Source: Bemisia tabaci
Lineage: Eukaryota; Arthropoda; Insecta; Hemiptera; Aleyrodidae
Direction of reading: 5' to 3'
DNA length: 64,000 nt
NCBI RefSeq assembly: GCF_918797505.1
Contig: NC_092795.1
Coordinates: 22,555,131 to 22,619,130 of the forward strand
Part shown: piece by piece, positions 34,501 through 44,437 of the stretch
Layout: each line of letters starts with the position of its first letter
Numbering within the stretch: position 1 is the stretch's first letter
The notes under the pieces: generated by a model
Databases searched by the model: none
Told to the model about the DNA's origin: nothing
Seen by the model: only the letters and a program-made list of their open reading frames with translations
Position numbers and translations under genes: made by a program

Positions 34501-35018
34501 GTTCGCGGAAAGGGAAAGCTATGGCCGCACTGACGGAACGTCTTAATTGACTTTTTCATTGAATTATTTATACGTATATTTATAAGAACTTGCGCTCTAT
34601 TGGAACCCTAAATTCTGTCAATATATTTTCTTCCGGAAAGGACTCTGGTGAGAGCTGATACAAAAGGCCTACCAATTGTCATTTCAAAACAGCGCATCTG
34701 TTGAATCTCAAAGCGGATGACTGTTACAAATAATTCCAACCCTCTTCACCTTATGTCCTACTCGAAGCCTGAGAGAGAATCCCGCTGGAAATATCGGGTT
34801 TGAATATGCATGTAATCCCTTACTTTTGTCAAGAGTTAAGCGGAACTGCCAGATCGTAAGACAAACTTAAAGGTTTTTTTGGATCCGACTTGAAAATGTG
34901 TTTGAATTTTAACCAAAAATTGGCATTTTTCAACCGGGATGAAATATTTTTTGTCATGTCTCGGCCTCAGTACACAGTCGGATAAGATCAAAGTTTCCAG
35001 AACGCGTCGGAAGGAAAC

Positions 35019-35020
<2 letters not shown>
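34501..35020. other. No recognisable feature
   Basis: AT-rich sequence. A 133-codon minus-strand frame (34836-35237) spans the poly-T run and is not credible. Confidence 0.45.

Positions 35021-35053
<33 letters not shown>
35021..35053 (+). repeat. Poly-T run, 33 bp
   Basis: Uninterrupted T33. On the minus strand this is a poly-A tract and could be the tail of a retroposed sequence, but no body or target duplication is recognisable. Confidence 0.95.
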
Positions 35054-35054
<1 letters not shown>

Positions 35055-35601
35055 TAAAAAGCAGATCGAAATCGGTAGATATAGCAACACTGTACGGCAA
35101 AGACTTCGGCTACACATTTCGAAATTGAGAGATTCCTTCCCCTTAGAAATAGCCCGAGCCCTTTTTCGGTAGACTCTCACTGTGATGCCGGACCAGCGGA
35201 CGATTAAATGATGAAAATATTTCAGAAGAACAATCATATATGCGTCGTTTTATCTTCTCCTTAACGTGATGCTTTTAATATCAGCTTTGAGCAAAATCAT
35301 TTTCCGTCTTAGTCATTTCTCTAGAAATTTGACAAGGTGGGAATTAAAGCCCTTTAATACTAAAATACCCCCAGATACCCCAAAATCACTAGAAAAGTGC
35401 CGCTACCAACCTATATGTATTTGAAGGATTAATGATACGGCCGACAGTGCATTTTAAATAAGCGCCTTTAAGGATTAACGCATTGAAACTGAGAAGACTT
35501 AAAGTTTCAATGCAAAAACAAAGTTTTAAACGTGCTTTTATGATTTCTGATCAGTTATGAGACGACAGGTAATAAGAATTATGAAAATTAGTACCACTGG
35601 A

Positions 35602-35750
35602 ATATTCAAGTCCATGGGTTGACAGTCCTTTTGGGCCCCAATAGCTGCATGAGCTGATTAAACCTAACCTCCAAATTTTCGAGTTGTCCATACTCCTTCC
35701 ATGAAGGTACCCTATAGAAAACACGCTCCGTGCGCAGTGTGGCAACCTGG
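35602..35750 (+). repeat. Dispersed repeat fragment shared with 17380-17512
   Basis: Same ordered blocks as at 17.4 kb: TCCATGGGTTG, CTTTTGGGCCCC, CTAACCTCCAAATT, AAGGTACCCTATAG and GTGGCAACCTGG. Confidence 0.7.
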
Positions 35751-36175
35751 GGATCTCACCTATGACAGCCGAAGAAGCTTCCTCGGAGACAGCGGACCCG
35801 TCGCGCGGCTCGGCCGCACACGGGAAAAATCAATTTTCAAAAGTAATCCGGCCGTTTTTATTATTTACTTATTTTTATAGCGGCCACAACCGCGATCGCG
35901 GTAGAAAGTAATTCATTTCCTCCCCGACCTCGGCCGGTGTCCCCTGAAAAGTAGGATTGAAAAAAAAGGGGAAAAATAAAAAAATAAACACAAGCCCGGC
36001 CACACGCGCGCCGGCACAAAAGGCTTGCGGTGTGAGGACTTTTCTCGTCGTCCCGCGCGGCTGGGAAAATGCACGCACGTTTGCACCGATTGATTGAACT
36101 TTTAACGGCCGATTGGAGACCGAGTAGTCCGATCCGCCCCGGACCCCCCGACGTTGCCCCGTGGATCGATAGTCG
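35751..36175. other. GC-rich island, candidate regulatory DNA
   Basis: CG-rich (GTCGCGCGGCTCGGCCGC, CCGCGCGGC, CGCGCGCCGGC) with a central A-rich tract. A long minus-strand frame (155 codons from 36328 down) reads through this island and the minisatellite and has no recognisable domain. I consider it non-coding. Confidence 0.35.
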
Positions 36176-36182
36176 AGCAGTG

Positions 36183-36704
36183 GACACAACGAAAAAGATG
36201 TCGTCTCGGCTCGACAGGAACTTTCGTGAATGTCGGATGGAAATGGACAAATACTGGAATGAACTATAAATGTGGTAAAATATTGTAGTAATCCGCGGGC
36301 TGATTTTTGATTTTGATAGACAAAGCAATAGACGGAGAATACATGGAAAAGATGTCGTCTCGGCTTAACAGGAACTTTTGTGAATATTGCATGGGAATGG
36401 ACAAATACTGGAGTGAACTATAAATGTGGTAAAAAATTATAGGAATCCGCGGGCTGGTTTTTAAAATTGATAGGCAAAGCAATAGACGAAGGATACACGG
36501 AAAAAGATGTCGTTTTGGATCAGCAGGAAATTTCGTGAATATTGGATGGAAATGGACAAACTGGAATGAAGTATAAATGTGGTAAAAACTTATAGGAATC
36601 CGCAGGCTGATTTTTTATTTTGATAGACAAAGCTATAGACGGAGAATACACGGAAAAAGATGTCGTCTCGGCTTGACAGGAACTTTTGTGAATATTGGAT
36701 GGAA
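36183..36704 (+). repeat. Minisatellite, about 154-bp unit, 3.3 copies
   Basis: GATGTCGT(C/T)T(C/T)GG recurs at 36197, 36351, 36506 and 36659 (periods 154, 155 and 153). Each unit continues AACTTT.GTGAAT, GGAATGGACAAA, GTATAAATGTGGTAAAA, ATCCGC.GGCTG, TTGATAG.CAAAGC and TAGACGGAGAATACA. The frames read across it repeat the same peptide and are artefacts. No other array of this unit was noticed in the window. Confidence 0.93.
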
Positions 36705-37177
36705 AACTGGTTCAAAACTCGACCAAAAAAAGAGAGAAAAAAAAGAATATGAGAACAAGTACAACAACAATGAAAAGAAGAAGAATAAATAAAACCTTTA
36801 AATATACTTACTCAAATACCATACGCACATATCATCTCACTTGCTTCAATTTTCTTGGTTATGGGTATTTTCTTGGGTTGGTTAAAGGGCGAGATAAGAA
36901 AGCAAAGACCAATTTTCTACGCCTTTATTTGGTTTCTGAAACGAAGCTGAATCAGCAACACCAAATCATACATAACATCTCGCCATACGCGCATGGTTCA
37001 CACTCGCGAAGTGGGGCTGGCAATAATTTTTCTTCCACCCCCCGCCCCATCCGCCCGGTTTAATATTATCGAGGAGATCTTGCGAAAGCGAGGATAGTAA
37101 AATCTGACCTACTGCTCCCGCGGTGCCGCAACCCCGCTCACATCACAAGGGCGAGTTCAACCACACTCGCATCCGCG
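36705..37177. other. No recognisable feature
   Basis: A-rich at 36722-36790, then mixed composition with a C-rich stretch at about 37035-37060. The 122-codon plus-strand frame is rich in Lys, Arg and Thr from the A-rich DNA and is not convincing. Confidence 0.45.
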
Positions 37178-37430
37178 CTCAGTGCCAAGGAAAAACGTCG
37201 TATGAACCCTCAGGCGTTGCCAAATTTCCTTCTAAAAATCACGGATTTTCAACCAACTTTGTGGATATTTCTCCTCCAATTTTTTGCTGGATTTCGTTCG
37301 TTGTTTGATGTTAGAAGTCTGAAAATTTCAAAGAAAATTATTCATAATTTTCCTCGTAAATAGAGATTTTATCGGAGGAAATTTGGCAACTCTCAAATGT
37401 TCATACGTCGTTTTTCCTTGGCACGGGAGA
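37178..37430. mobile_element. MITE family 2, near-complete copy
   Basis: The left end CAGTGCCAAGGAAAAACGTC and the right end ...GTTTTTCCTTGGCACGGGAG are inverted. The inner blocks GTTGCCAAATTTCC and GGAAATTTGGCAAC match the other copies. The outermost bases have diverged. Confidence 0.87.
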
Positions 37431-37730
37431 GTGGGCCAAGATGCTGGGGGCAAGGGCGGGGGCGTCTCCCGCGGATTCATATTTATTCCCGCCGCCGAGG
37501 AGGAAAAGTGGGAGCGATAGATTTAGTCTTTAAAGTTGGCAAGAGCAGCTATAGACGACATTAATCATAAACCAGAGTCAACTGTTGCTAAGAGCAAATG
37601 TAGCGTACGATAAACAATTTGTTAAACAGAGCATAATAAAAGTTACCTACGAGGGACCTTGCGCGGGCCTCACACTACGCTGTTGCCGGTTTGAGAGTGT
37701 CTTCGATTCTTACCCTCCATCAATCGGAAC
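37431..37730. other. No recognisable gene; short G/C-rich stretch
   Basis: A G-rich then C-rich segment occupies 37440-37510, followed by AT-rich DNA up to the next MITE. Confidence 0.4.
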
Positions 37731-38270
37731 TAGAGTCCCTTTACGCTGAGAGTAAAGACAAGGCGAATCCATTTCTGATTGGTTCCCGTATTTTAAGCCT
37801 ACACAGTGTCACACACTGGAAAAAAAAACACATTGGATCTAGAGTCCAGACACTTGAAAACATTGACAAGAAACAGGACTCTTGATTCAATCAGATTTAA
37901 GCTTAAATCAAATAGAAATTCGCTCAAATTAAGAGGCTTGGTCCTTGATTTAAGCTTAAATCTGATTGAATCAAGAGTATTTCTTCTTGTCGATGTTTTT
38001 AAGAGTCTGAACTCTAGATCCAATGTGTGTGTTTTTTCCAGTGCATACGGGAATTATGATTACATTTTTACGAATTGCAAATATTATATACGGGGATGAA
38101 CCGGGGAACTGGGGGTGCGGCAAAGAACAAATGGAATGAGAGAGGAAACGGATATAGGAATTCGGGAATAGGTTCCTAGAAGATTGCAAAAAAACGTCCG
38201 ATTTGTGTAATCTTTATTCCCATTTATCCATAAGCCGCGTTGACCCAACTCTCTCTATAATGGGATTCTA
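37731..38270. mobile_element. MITE family 1, second copy, interrupted by family F
   Basis: It starts TAGAGTCCCTTTACGCTGAG and ends with the diverged inverse CTATAATGGGATTCTA. Its flanks join to give a family-1 element of about 310 bp, colinear with 1387-1698 (GATTGGTTCCCGTATTTTA, GGGAAT..AGATTACA inverse pair). A family-F MITE splits it at 37814-38043. The termini are more diverged than in the 1.4-kb copy, so this host copy is older. Confidence 0.92.
37814..38043. mobile_element. Foldback MITE family F, nested copy (230 bp)
   Basis: CACTGGAAAAAAAAACACAT to the inverse ...TTTTTTCCAGTG, with arms of about 90 bp. The host reads GTGTCACA | element | CATACGGG, while the uninterrupted family-1 copy at about 1461 reads GTGTCACAAACGGG. 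This is consistent with duplication of a 2-bp CA target, or a TA-like dinucleotide that later mutated. Confidence 0.93.
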
Positions 38271-38609
38271 AACTGGACCGGGTGCGTCCATTATTATTTC
38301 AGCTCAGTTGTCACGATAATTATGATTTTAGGGGCACTATAATAACGACAATCATAATTTCTTTTAACAAATATGAAGGTTTCCTTCGCAAGAATGTTAT
38401 GTACCATTGTTTTGTCCCTGTTTAGTAGCAATTTTTGCAAGTTGGCAACACTATTTTTTCTCAACATGTGTGTATTAGAAAAGGTTGATTCTAGGTGAGG
38501 CAGCTTCATATACCTAGAATCAATAGTATAATTGATTTAAATGAAGAAAATCACCGCTGTCAAGTAGAAAAGAGCCTGTTTTCAAGACCGATGCACGCGG
38601 GGCATATTT
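38271..38609. other. No recognisable feature
   Basis: AT-rich sequence with no paired ends seen. Confidence 0.4.
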
Positions 38610-38735
38610 TCATTACCTCCATTTTGCAATATACTATGTCTGGCTCGTCTACGAAATCACTCATCTGCAGAGGGCAACTAATTGCACAAATGTTGTTTTT
38701 AAAGTGTACCAGAATTTCAAATCCGCATATTTTAT
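38610..38735. mobile_element. Diverged MITE related to 52239-52386
   Basis: Shared blocks with the 52-kb element: CATTTTGCAAT, TCTGGCTC near the left and CAAATGTTGTTTTTAAA followed by CCAGAATTT near the right, with GGCAACTAATTGCACA in the loop. The arms are eroded. Confidence 0.6.
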
Positions 38736-39138
38736 GATGAGCCGAAACTTACATAATAAGTGAGTATAGTATCAGAACTTACTATTATTACTTTATTATA
38801 ATATTTAGTTGATTCATTTTTTTTCTAAAATAGGACTAGATACGTCTTAGACTAGGTCCAAAATTATGACGTGATTTGTATTTTTGCCATTCAACGAAAA
38901 TTAATTGCAGACACTTGTATTGTACTTGTCTGGCAAATTATTTTCAGACTTCCCTTGGATGATGCGTTTCTTCGTGAAATTGTTAAGAGAAAACATGTTA
39001 TGTATTGCTTCATTTCATATCTGGACTGAGGATCCTTCCAAAAGAAGACGTAGGAACAGAGGTTTTCTCCTGACAGCGCGGAAAAACTTAATTCTCGTCC
39101 TTGCAGTAGTCATCCTCGAACTCCTCGTAAGCTCACCT
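38736..39138. other. No recognisable feature
   Basis: AT-rich. An 82-codon frame at 38905-39153 has no recognisable domain and runs into a MITE. Confidence 0.4.
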
Positions 39139-39393
39139 ACACTGCCATGCTAAGGAAGAACGCCGTATGAACATTCGAGAGTTGCCAAATTTCTCCTGAT
39201 AAAACGCCTATTTTTGAGGAATGTTATGGATAATTTTTCTTGACATTTTCAGACATTTTAGATAGAATTGCGAATAAAATGGTCCGAAACATTCGAAGAA
39301 AAATATTTAAAAATTTCCATTTGAATTGGTTTTTTGAGTGAAATATGGCAACGGCTGAAGGCTCATACGGCGTTTTTCCTTAGCACGGCAGTA
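39139..39393. mobile_element. MITE family 2, complete (about 255 bp)
   Basis: The left end ACTGCCATGCTAAGGAAGAA and the right end TTCCTTAGCACGGCAGTA are inverted. The arms extend to GTTGCCAAATTTC / GAAATATGGCAAC (about 50 bp). It is flanked by TA-containing sequence. This is one of the clearest copies of the most abundant family here, represented by about ten full or partial copies in the window. Confidence 0.92.
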
Positions 39394-41740
39394 CAGTTGG
39401 CGTTTTCATTTCGGTTTTAACCGCAGTAAGAATCGCCAGAGTCATCGAGTAAAAGGAAACCTATACCAAGCAACTGTGTTCAAATGTCCAATAAATATTT
39501 ATGGTCACCTCGGCGAGGCCTAAATTGATATGCAGACAGCCGGCCGTAAATAAAAACGATACCGCTCGGGGTGCAGATGTAACAGATGTCAACCGCAGCG
39601 CTGGTTGCCTACACGCTGATGTGAAGGCGCGTTGGGGGGCCCGGACGTGGAGTGGATTACCCTAGAGCCAGTTATACTCCATCGATTATGCGAAGGTACA
39701 TGGAAATACTCGATATAAATTCGTTTGGCTGTAGTGCTTTGCATGATGTACACTGACTTCGAGATGAGTTAGTCTCAGACGAGCCCAGGCGGATACATCG
39801 GCAATAATTCCGTTAAAAACACTGAGTCAGGACACTAAGCACAAAATAAAAAGAGAATGGAGAAGTAGGAACCGGTGTTGTTTCAGTGCGGGCACCGATT
39901 CAATAATTTTGACGTGGAAACTTTTAATGTTGGATATAGGTAAATTGAGAATGATTACATCATTAGGGTTGATACATTGGACATTAATTCATTGGATTTG
40001 GATATATTCGATAGTTCAAAATAAAACACTTGATTATTCGATCACTCAATCCGTTTGGATGTCAACAACATATACATAGAATGTTAAATTCCAAATGCAA
40101 ATCGGGACTTGTGTGAGGGAGCGAAAATGAGCAACCCGTTTAGAGACGGTTAAATTTGCTATTTAATGATGAGCAGTGAGCACTTTTCGACGGATTGATT
40201 ATATATGGGTCAGTTGCCAATTTTTCAACTTCCACGTGAAAAAATCACAGCTTCCCTGATTGGTAAGGAAGCATTTTATGTTCTGGCCAATTACAGTGAT
40301 CTTTGGAATCGTGATCAACGAACAAAGGGGTAATAATTGGTCCTCGAGTCAAAAATGTAAAAGGCGTTATTTTTCATTGATTTTCCAGGGAGAAAATAGA
40401 TTGCAAGGAGTGATGATTTTTTGCTATGAGCTCACATGAAATTTTTATTCGTAATTTCTTTCAGACCACAAAATTAGAGAACGATCGGATTGAAGGCAAA
40501 ATATTCTGAGTTTGATGATAGCACTATACAGTATGTTTTATTTAAAATGTGCATTTTAGTAGCTTTTATAATTTTGCTTTATAATCTTCATTACTTATCC
40601 AAGTTAACAATCAAGAATATCCTCGTATTTAGCGCAATCAGTTATCAAAAATGAGGGAAATTCATCAACTCTGACACCTGAATATTTCCCTTTTGCTCAA
40701 TTTCAAAACCGTTTCATACCGAGAAAATGCTAAACCGCGGAGTCTTTAAAAATAGAGGCGTTAGCACTAATGCATTCGTAATTGCCACATGAACATGCTA
40801 TTACGGCGAACTATCTGGATGTCTCATCGATGTAATTTCCGAGAGCAGCAAACGTGAATATTAGCAAAAATAAAGACCGTAATGACAATTATCTCTCGTC
40901 GCCATCTGGGAAATGCAACATCAAAATACGATACGCAGATCGTCATTAGGAGATAGTCGATGAGGAGAGGGGAATCCTGCGGGATGGATATGAAGAGGTG
41001 CGACGTGTTAGAGGCCCGTTACTCCGTTAGTATCCAATCAGCCTATCAAAACTACCGCACTTCGCCATTCTCCTCAAACAGGATGTTTCGCTACAAAATG
41101 TTAATTCTAAATACATTGTTATTCAATGCCTATCATTTGGGTGCAGTCAACAAAGAAACTTAAAAAAATCTGCTTCTTAACACAACTTTTGTATGCTAAT
41201 TTAATGGGTTGGATTAAAAAAGTTTAAAAATTGCTGAAAATAACGCTGATTACGCCACGAAGTGAAAACCGGTACATCGGTGTGGCTGGAATGTATGTTG
41301 GATTTTTTAAGTTTTTGCAGGTCTTCAAGCAGATTTTTTAAGTTTCTTTGTCGACTGCACCCAAAATGTGGGCATTGAATAACAATGTATTTAGAATTAA
41401 CATTTTTTAGCTAAACATCATACATTCCAGCATATAAACACCATTAAAAATGTACCTAATACTACAACACTGATAAAAAAATTGTGTTATTTTGTTACTT
41501 TTGGTTTTATGGGAAGTGGAACCAAAACCAACCCGAATTTTGAGTAAATTTTAGTACAATTTGCGGTGAATTTAGCGCAAGAATCAATAGCAAGAATGGG
41601 AAACCTCAGAGTCCACCGAAGGCCTGGGTTACTTTGTGTTTTACTTCGAGTATTAACGAACTTTTGTGTCGAGTTTTCTCTCTGTGTAGCTCAAGCATTC
41701 AAAAACTTCCTAAAACACTCAAATATTTTTTGAGATCATT
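39394..41740. other. About 2.3 kb without supported features
   Basis: A GC-rich patch lies at about 39510-39680. An imperfect inverted pair (TTTTTAAGTTT...TTGT.GACTGCACCCAAA.TG versus its complement) may link about 41085-41170 with about 41325-41410, suggesting a weak foldback of about 325 bp (ATTCAATGCC...ATTTGGGTGCAGTC and its inverse). Otherwise nothing is recognisable. Confidence 0.45.
41085..41415. repeat. Inverted repeat of about 325 bp
   Basis: GCTACAAAATGTTAATTCTAA... with ATTGTTATTCAATGCC...TTGGGTGCAGTC at 41091-41150 is mirrored by GACTGCACCCAAAATGTGGGCATTGAATAACAAT...TTAGAATTAACATTTT at 41354-41407. ACTTAAAAAA / TTTTTTAAGT lies inside. The arms are about 75 bp with high identity. 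Coordinates are approximate. This is a MITE-like foldback without other copies noticed here. Confidence 0.8.
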
Positions 41741-41897
41741 CACTGGAAAAAAAACACATTGGATCTAGAGTCCAGACTCTTAAAAACATCGACAAGAAAA
41801 AATACTCTTGATTCAATCGGATTTTTGCTTAAATCAAGAACCAAGCCTCTTAATTTGAGCGGATTTCCTTTCGATTTAAGCAAAAATCTGATTGAAT
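41741..41897 (+). mobile_element. Foldback MITE family F, truncated
   Basis: Complete left arm from CACTGGAAAAAAAACACATT plus the loop and the first part of the right arm (AATCTGATTGAAT), then an abrupt change at 41898. Only 41 bp separate it from the next copy. Confidence 0.9.
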
Positions 41898-41938
41898 GGA
41901 AGCCTGAATTTGATGGAAGCCTCAAACGTCATCAACCG

Positions 41939-42183
41939 CACTGAAAAAAAAAAAAAAAAAAAAAAAAAAAACACATTGGATCTAGAGTCCAGACTCTTAA
42001 AAACATCGACAAGAAAAAATACTCTTGATTCAATCGGATTTTCGCTTAAATGAAGAACGAAGCCTCTTAATTTGAGCGGATTTCCTTTTGATTCAAGCAA
42101 AAATCTGATTGAATCAAGAGTATTTTTTCTTGTCAATGTTTTCAAGAATCTGGACTCTAGATCCAATGTGTTTTTTTACAGTG
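41939..42183. mobile_element. Foldback MITE family F, complete, with A28 run
   Basis: CACTG followed by A28 (41944-41971), then the standard left arm, loop and right arm ending CAGTG at 42183. It has the same orientation as the truncated neighbour, so the two form a head-to-tail pair, either by insertion near an existing copy or by local duplication with deletion. Confidence 0.92.
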
Positions 42184-42936
42184 TTCGCGGTTTATAATAC
42201 TTAAGTACTTCAGATAAAGCACCTACTTTCATACCAACTTAATCTGATGATTTTAAAAAAAATTATATCTTAAAGGGAAAATGACTTCTTAGCTAAATCC
42301 CTCTGTCGTTGAATCCCTCCACCTCTGAAGAGCCAGTTCCTGGATATCAGAGGAGATATCTCCAGGTTTTTTCAAGAATCATCCGACAACACTCATTATG
42401 CAGACAAAACCCAAATTGTTCTGCGCTTTGATCTCGGCGTAAGCTGCGCTACGGCTTTTCCCTGCGTGGAGTTCGAGAGAGTCTTCCTCCCTTTCTTTTC
42501 GCTTCCTTTTGCGAGCGATGCCGTTCCGAGCAGAAACCGCGTGGCAGCCTCGCGGGTATCCCTTGGAGCATGAGTGTTTTTTGATTGGTGGACGCCGCCT
42601 GTACGCTCCGAATGCGTCTCATTGTGCTCCGCCTTCCATTTGAGCAGCCGCCCTTCTAACGACCTCTCTCGGGAATTGAGTATCGGGCCACTCGCAAAAT
42701 CGGAGGAGACTTCAAAAAAGAAGCTTCATCACGGAGTCCCTTTTCACGGACATCGTGAAATTTTGATAGAAGTCACAAGTCAAGACTTGTACGTTTACTT
42801 GAAGATCCTAAGTTGATTCTGAGTTATATGGGCCCGAGTTAAACGATGGAGCTGATTCAAGCAGGTGTGGATAGGACGAAGAATGAGAGGCTACGGCCAA
42901 AATGTGTGTAATTGAACGATCTTAACAGAGAAGGTT
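42184..42936. other. No supported gene; GC-richer patch at 42420-42690
   Basis: The patch contains an 80-codon plus-strand frame (42574-42816) rich in Ser and Leu without recognisable similarity. It may be regulatory DNA or unrecognised. Confidence 0.35.
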
Positions 42937-43164
42937 CACAAAAAAAAAAGTTACTTGGATCTAGATTCCAGACTCTTAAAAACATTGACAACAAAAAGTA
43001 CTCTTGATTCAATCGGATTTTTGCTTGAATCTAAAGGATATCCGCGTAAATCAAGAAGCTTGGTTCTTCGATTCAAGGGGAAATCCGATTAAATCAAGAG
43101 TATTTTTTCTTATCAGTGTTATTAAGAATCTGGACTCTAGATCCAAGCGGCTTTTTTTCCAGCG
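42937..43164. mobile_element. Foldback MITE family F, diverged copy
   Basis: The outer end is eroded (CACAAAAAAAAAAGTTACTT instead of CACTGG...). The GGATCTAGA arms, ACTCTTGATTCAATC and TTTTTTTCCAGCG right end are preserved. It is the most degraded of the five copies and probably the oldest. Confidence 0.9.
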
Positions 43165-43392
43165 TTGTCTGGATGACCGCCCAAAGGATGGACAAATATC
43201 TGGCTCTCAGTCCCAGAAGAAAAATGGATGTGTTTTTAGCATTTAGTTTTTTAAGAATGTTGTTAAAGTAACTCAAACTGTATTTCAATTTTATGAATTT
43301 TTATTGATTTCCTTCCTTCATACGTGCCTGATACGTTGATGGCTGGCCAATCAGGGCTTTGGTCAAAAGAAGAAGGAGGAGAAGATGACGAC

Positions 43393-43431
<39 letters not shown>

Positions 43432-44437
43432 GAAGAAAAGAAGTTTCTGCTTCTGTAGAGGAAAATTTTGCGTTGAGAGCCATAAAACCAAGTGAAGACT
43501 ATCTAGTTTAAACATTTGCTGGCGGTGCTAACTTCAGAATTGTATTTGATTCCCAGACCATATAGCTTGCAGTTTAGGGCAAAGCAATAAGATGAACAAA
43601 CGTCAAGTTTCTATTCCCAGCATTGATGAATATATGACTTGGCATAGAGCGGAGCATTGAGAGTTCACGCCTCGCGTCATCGCGCCTTCAATTTTACAAA
43701 CGCAACGCGGACATCCATCAAGCACGAATAGTTGTATTTCTGCGCCGTCATCAACAAGCGTCGAGGTGTCGCTTATTATTGAAATTTGAGAACAGGTAAG
43801 GTTAAGTTCGCTCAAAATATGATATGGCGTGTCCAAATCAATGATAATTTTGAAAAAGAAATATGTTTTCATGCCTCTCAAACTCCCTATAAATTGGGAG
43901 ACGTCTAGAAATTGATATTTCAGCGAGATTTATGTCGTGGTCAAGGAATTTTTCTTCAACAACTACCCCTAGAAACCCCAAGCCGGGTCAATTCGACCCG
44001 ACTATCTCCTCTAGGTGAATTACTTATGACATATGAGGGGGAAGGGGTTTACAGATTACATAGACAATACTTCAAAAACTATCAAAATCAGTTTATTAAA
44101 ATATGGTCAATTTGACCCGACTTAAGACTTCACGTATAAAAAAAGTCTGGCGTCTCTAAGGGTTAAAAACCCCATTTTCGATTCCGTCGACATAAATTGG
44201 TCGAAAATAAAGAGCGTGAACTTATAAACGCGATTCGATCAACAAAGAATCGACCAATAGCCGTTTATCGATTGACAAACTCTTGAATCGATCGAAAAAT
44301 CCAAGAATTAATCGACAAGCCCGTAAATCGATCAACTTTTGTCGATCAAGTCACTGTTGCTCGATTTATGTTCATATATTTCGATCGATTCATGCGATAA
44401 CATCCATACACTCCGTTATGCTCCGTCCCAATGGCAA
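43165..44437. other. Mostly unclassified; cluster of ATCGAT/TCGATC motifs at 44180-44400
   Basis: Apart from the microsatellite, no gene is seen. Two degenerate GGTCAATT(C/T)GACCCGACT motifs lie at about 43986 and 44104 and may be the ends of an old repeat. Between about 44180 and 44400 TCGAT/ATCGA motifs recur roughly ten times. In flies such motifs can bind DREF/BEAF-type factors; relevance here is unknown. Confidence 0.4.
43384..43430 (+). repeat. (GAT)n microsatellite
   Basis: An uninterrupted run of about 12 GAT units at 43393-43430, preceded by GAC/GAT variants and followed by GAA units. The minus-strand polyhistidine frame is an artefact. Confidence 0.95.

Noticed and set aside
35861..36328. 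155-codon minus-strand frame
   Set aside because: It is built from minisatellite unit sequence and a CG-rich island. The same peptide repeats in the neighbouring frame of the next unit.
36183..36704. CRISPR-like array
   Set aside because: The 154-bp units are contiguous and repeat throughout, without unique spacers, and the DNA is eukaryotic in character.
43301..43483. Frame with a polyhistidine run
   Set aside because: Translation of the (GAT)n microsatellite on the minus strand.
44180..44400. Insulator or promoter call from the ATCGAT/TCGATC cluster
   Set aside because: Short AT-rich motifs with no transcript or promoter context. Kept only as a descriptive note.
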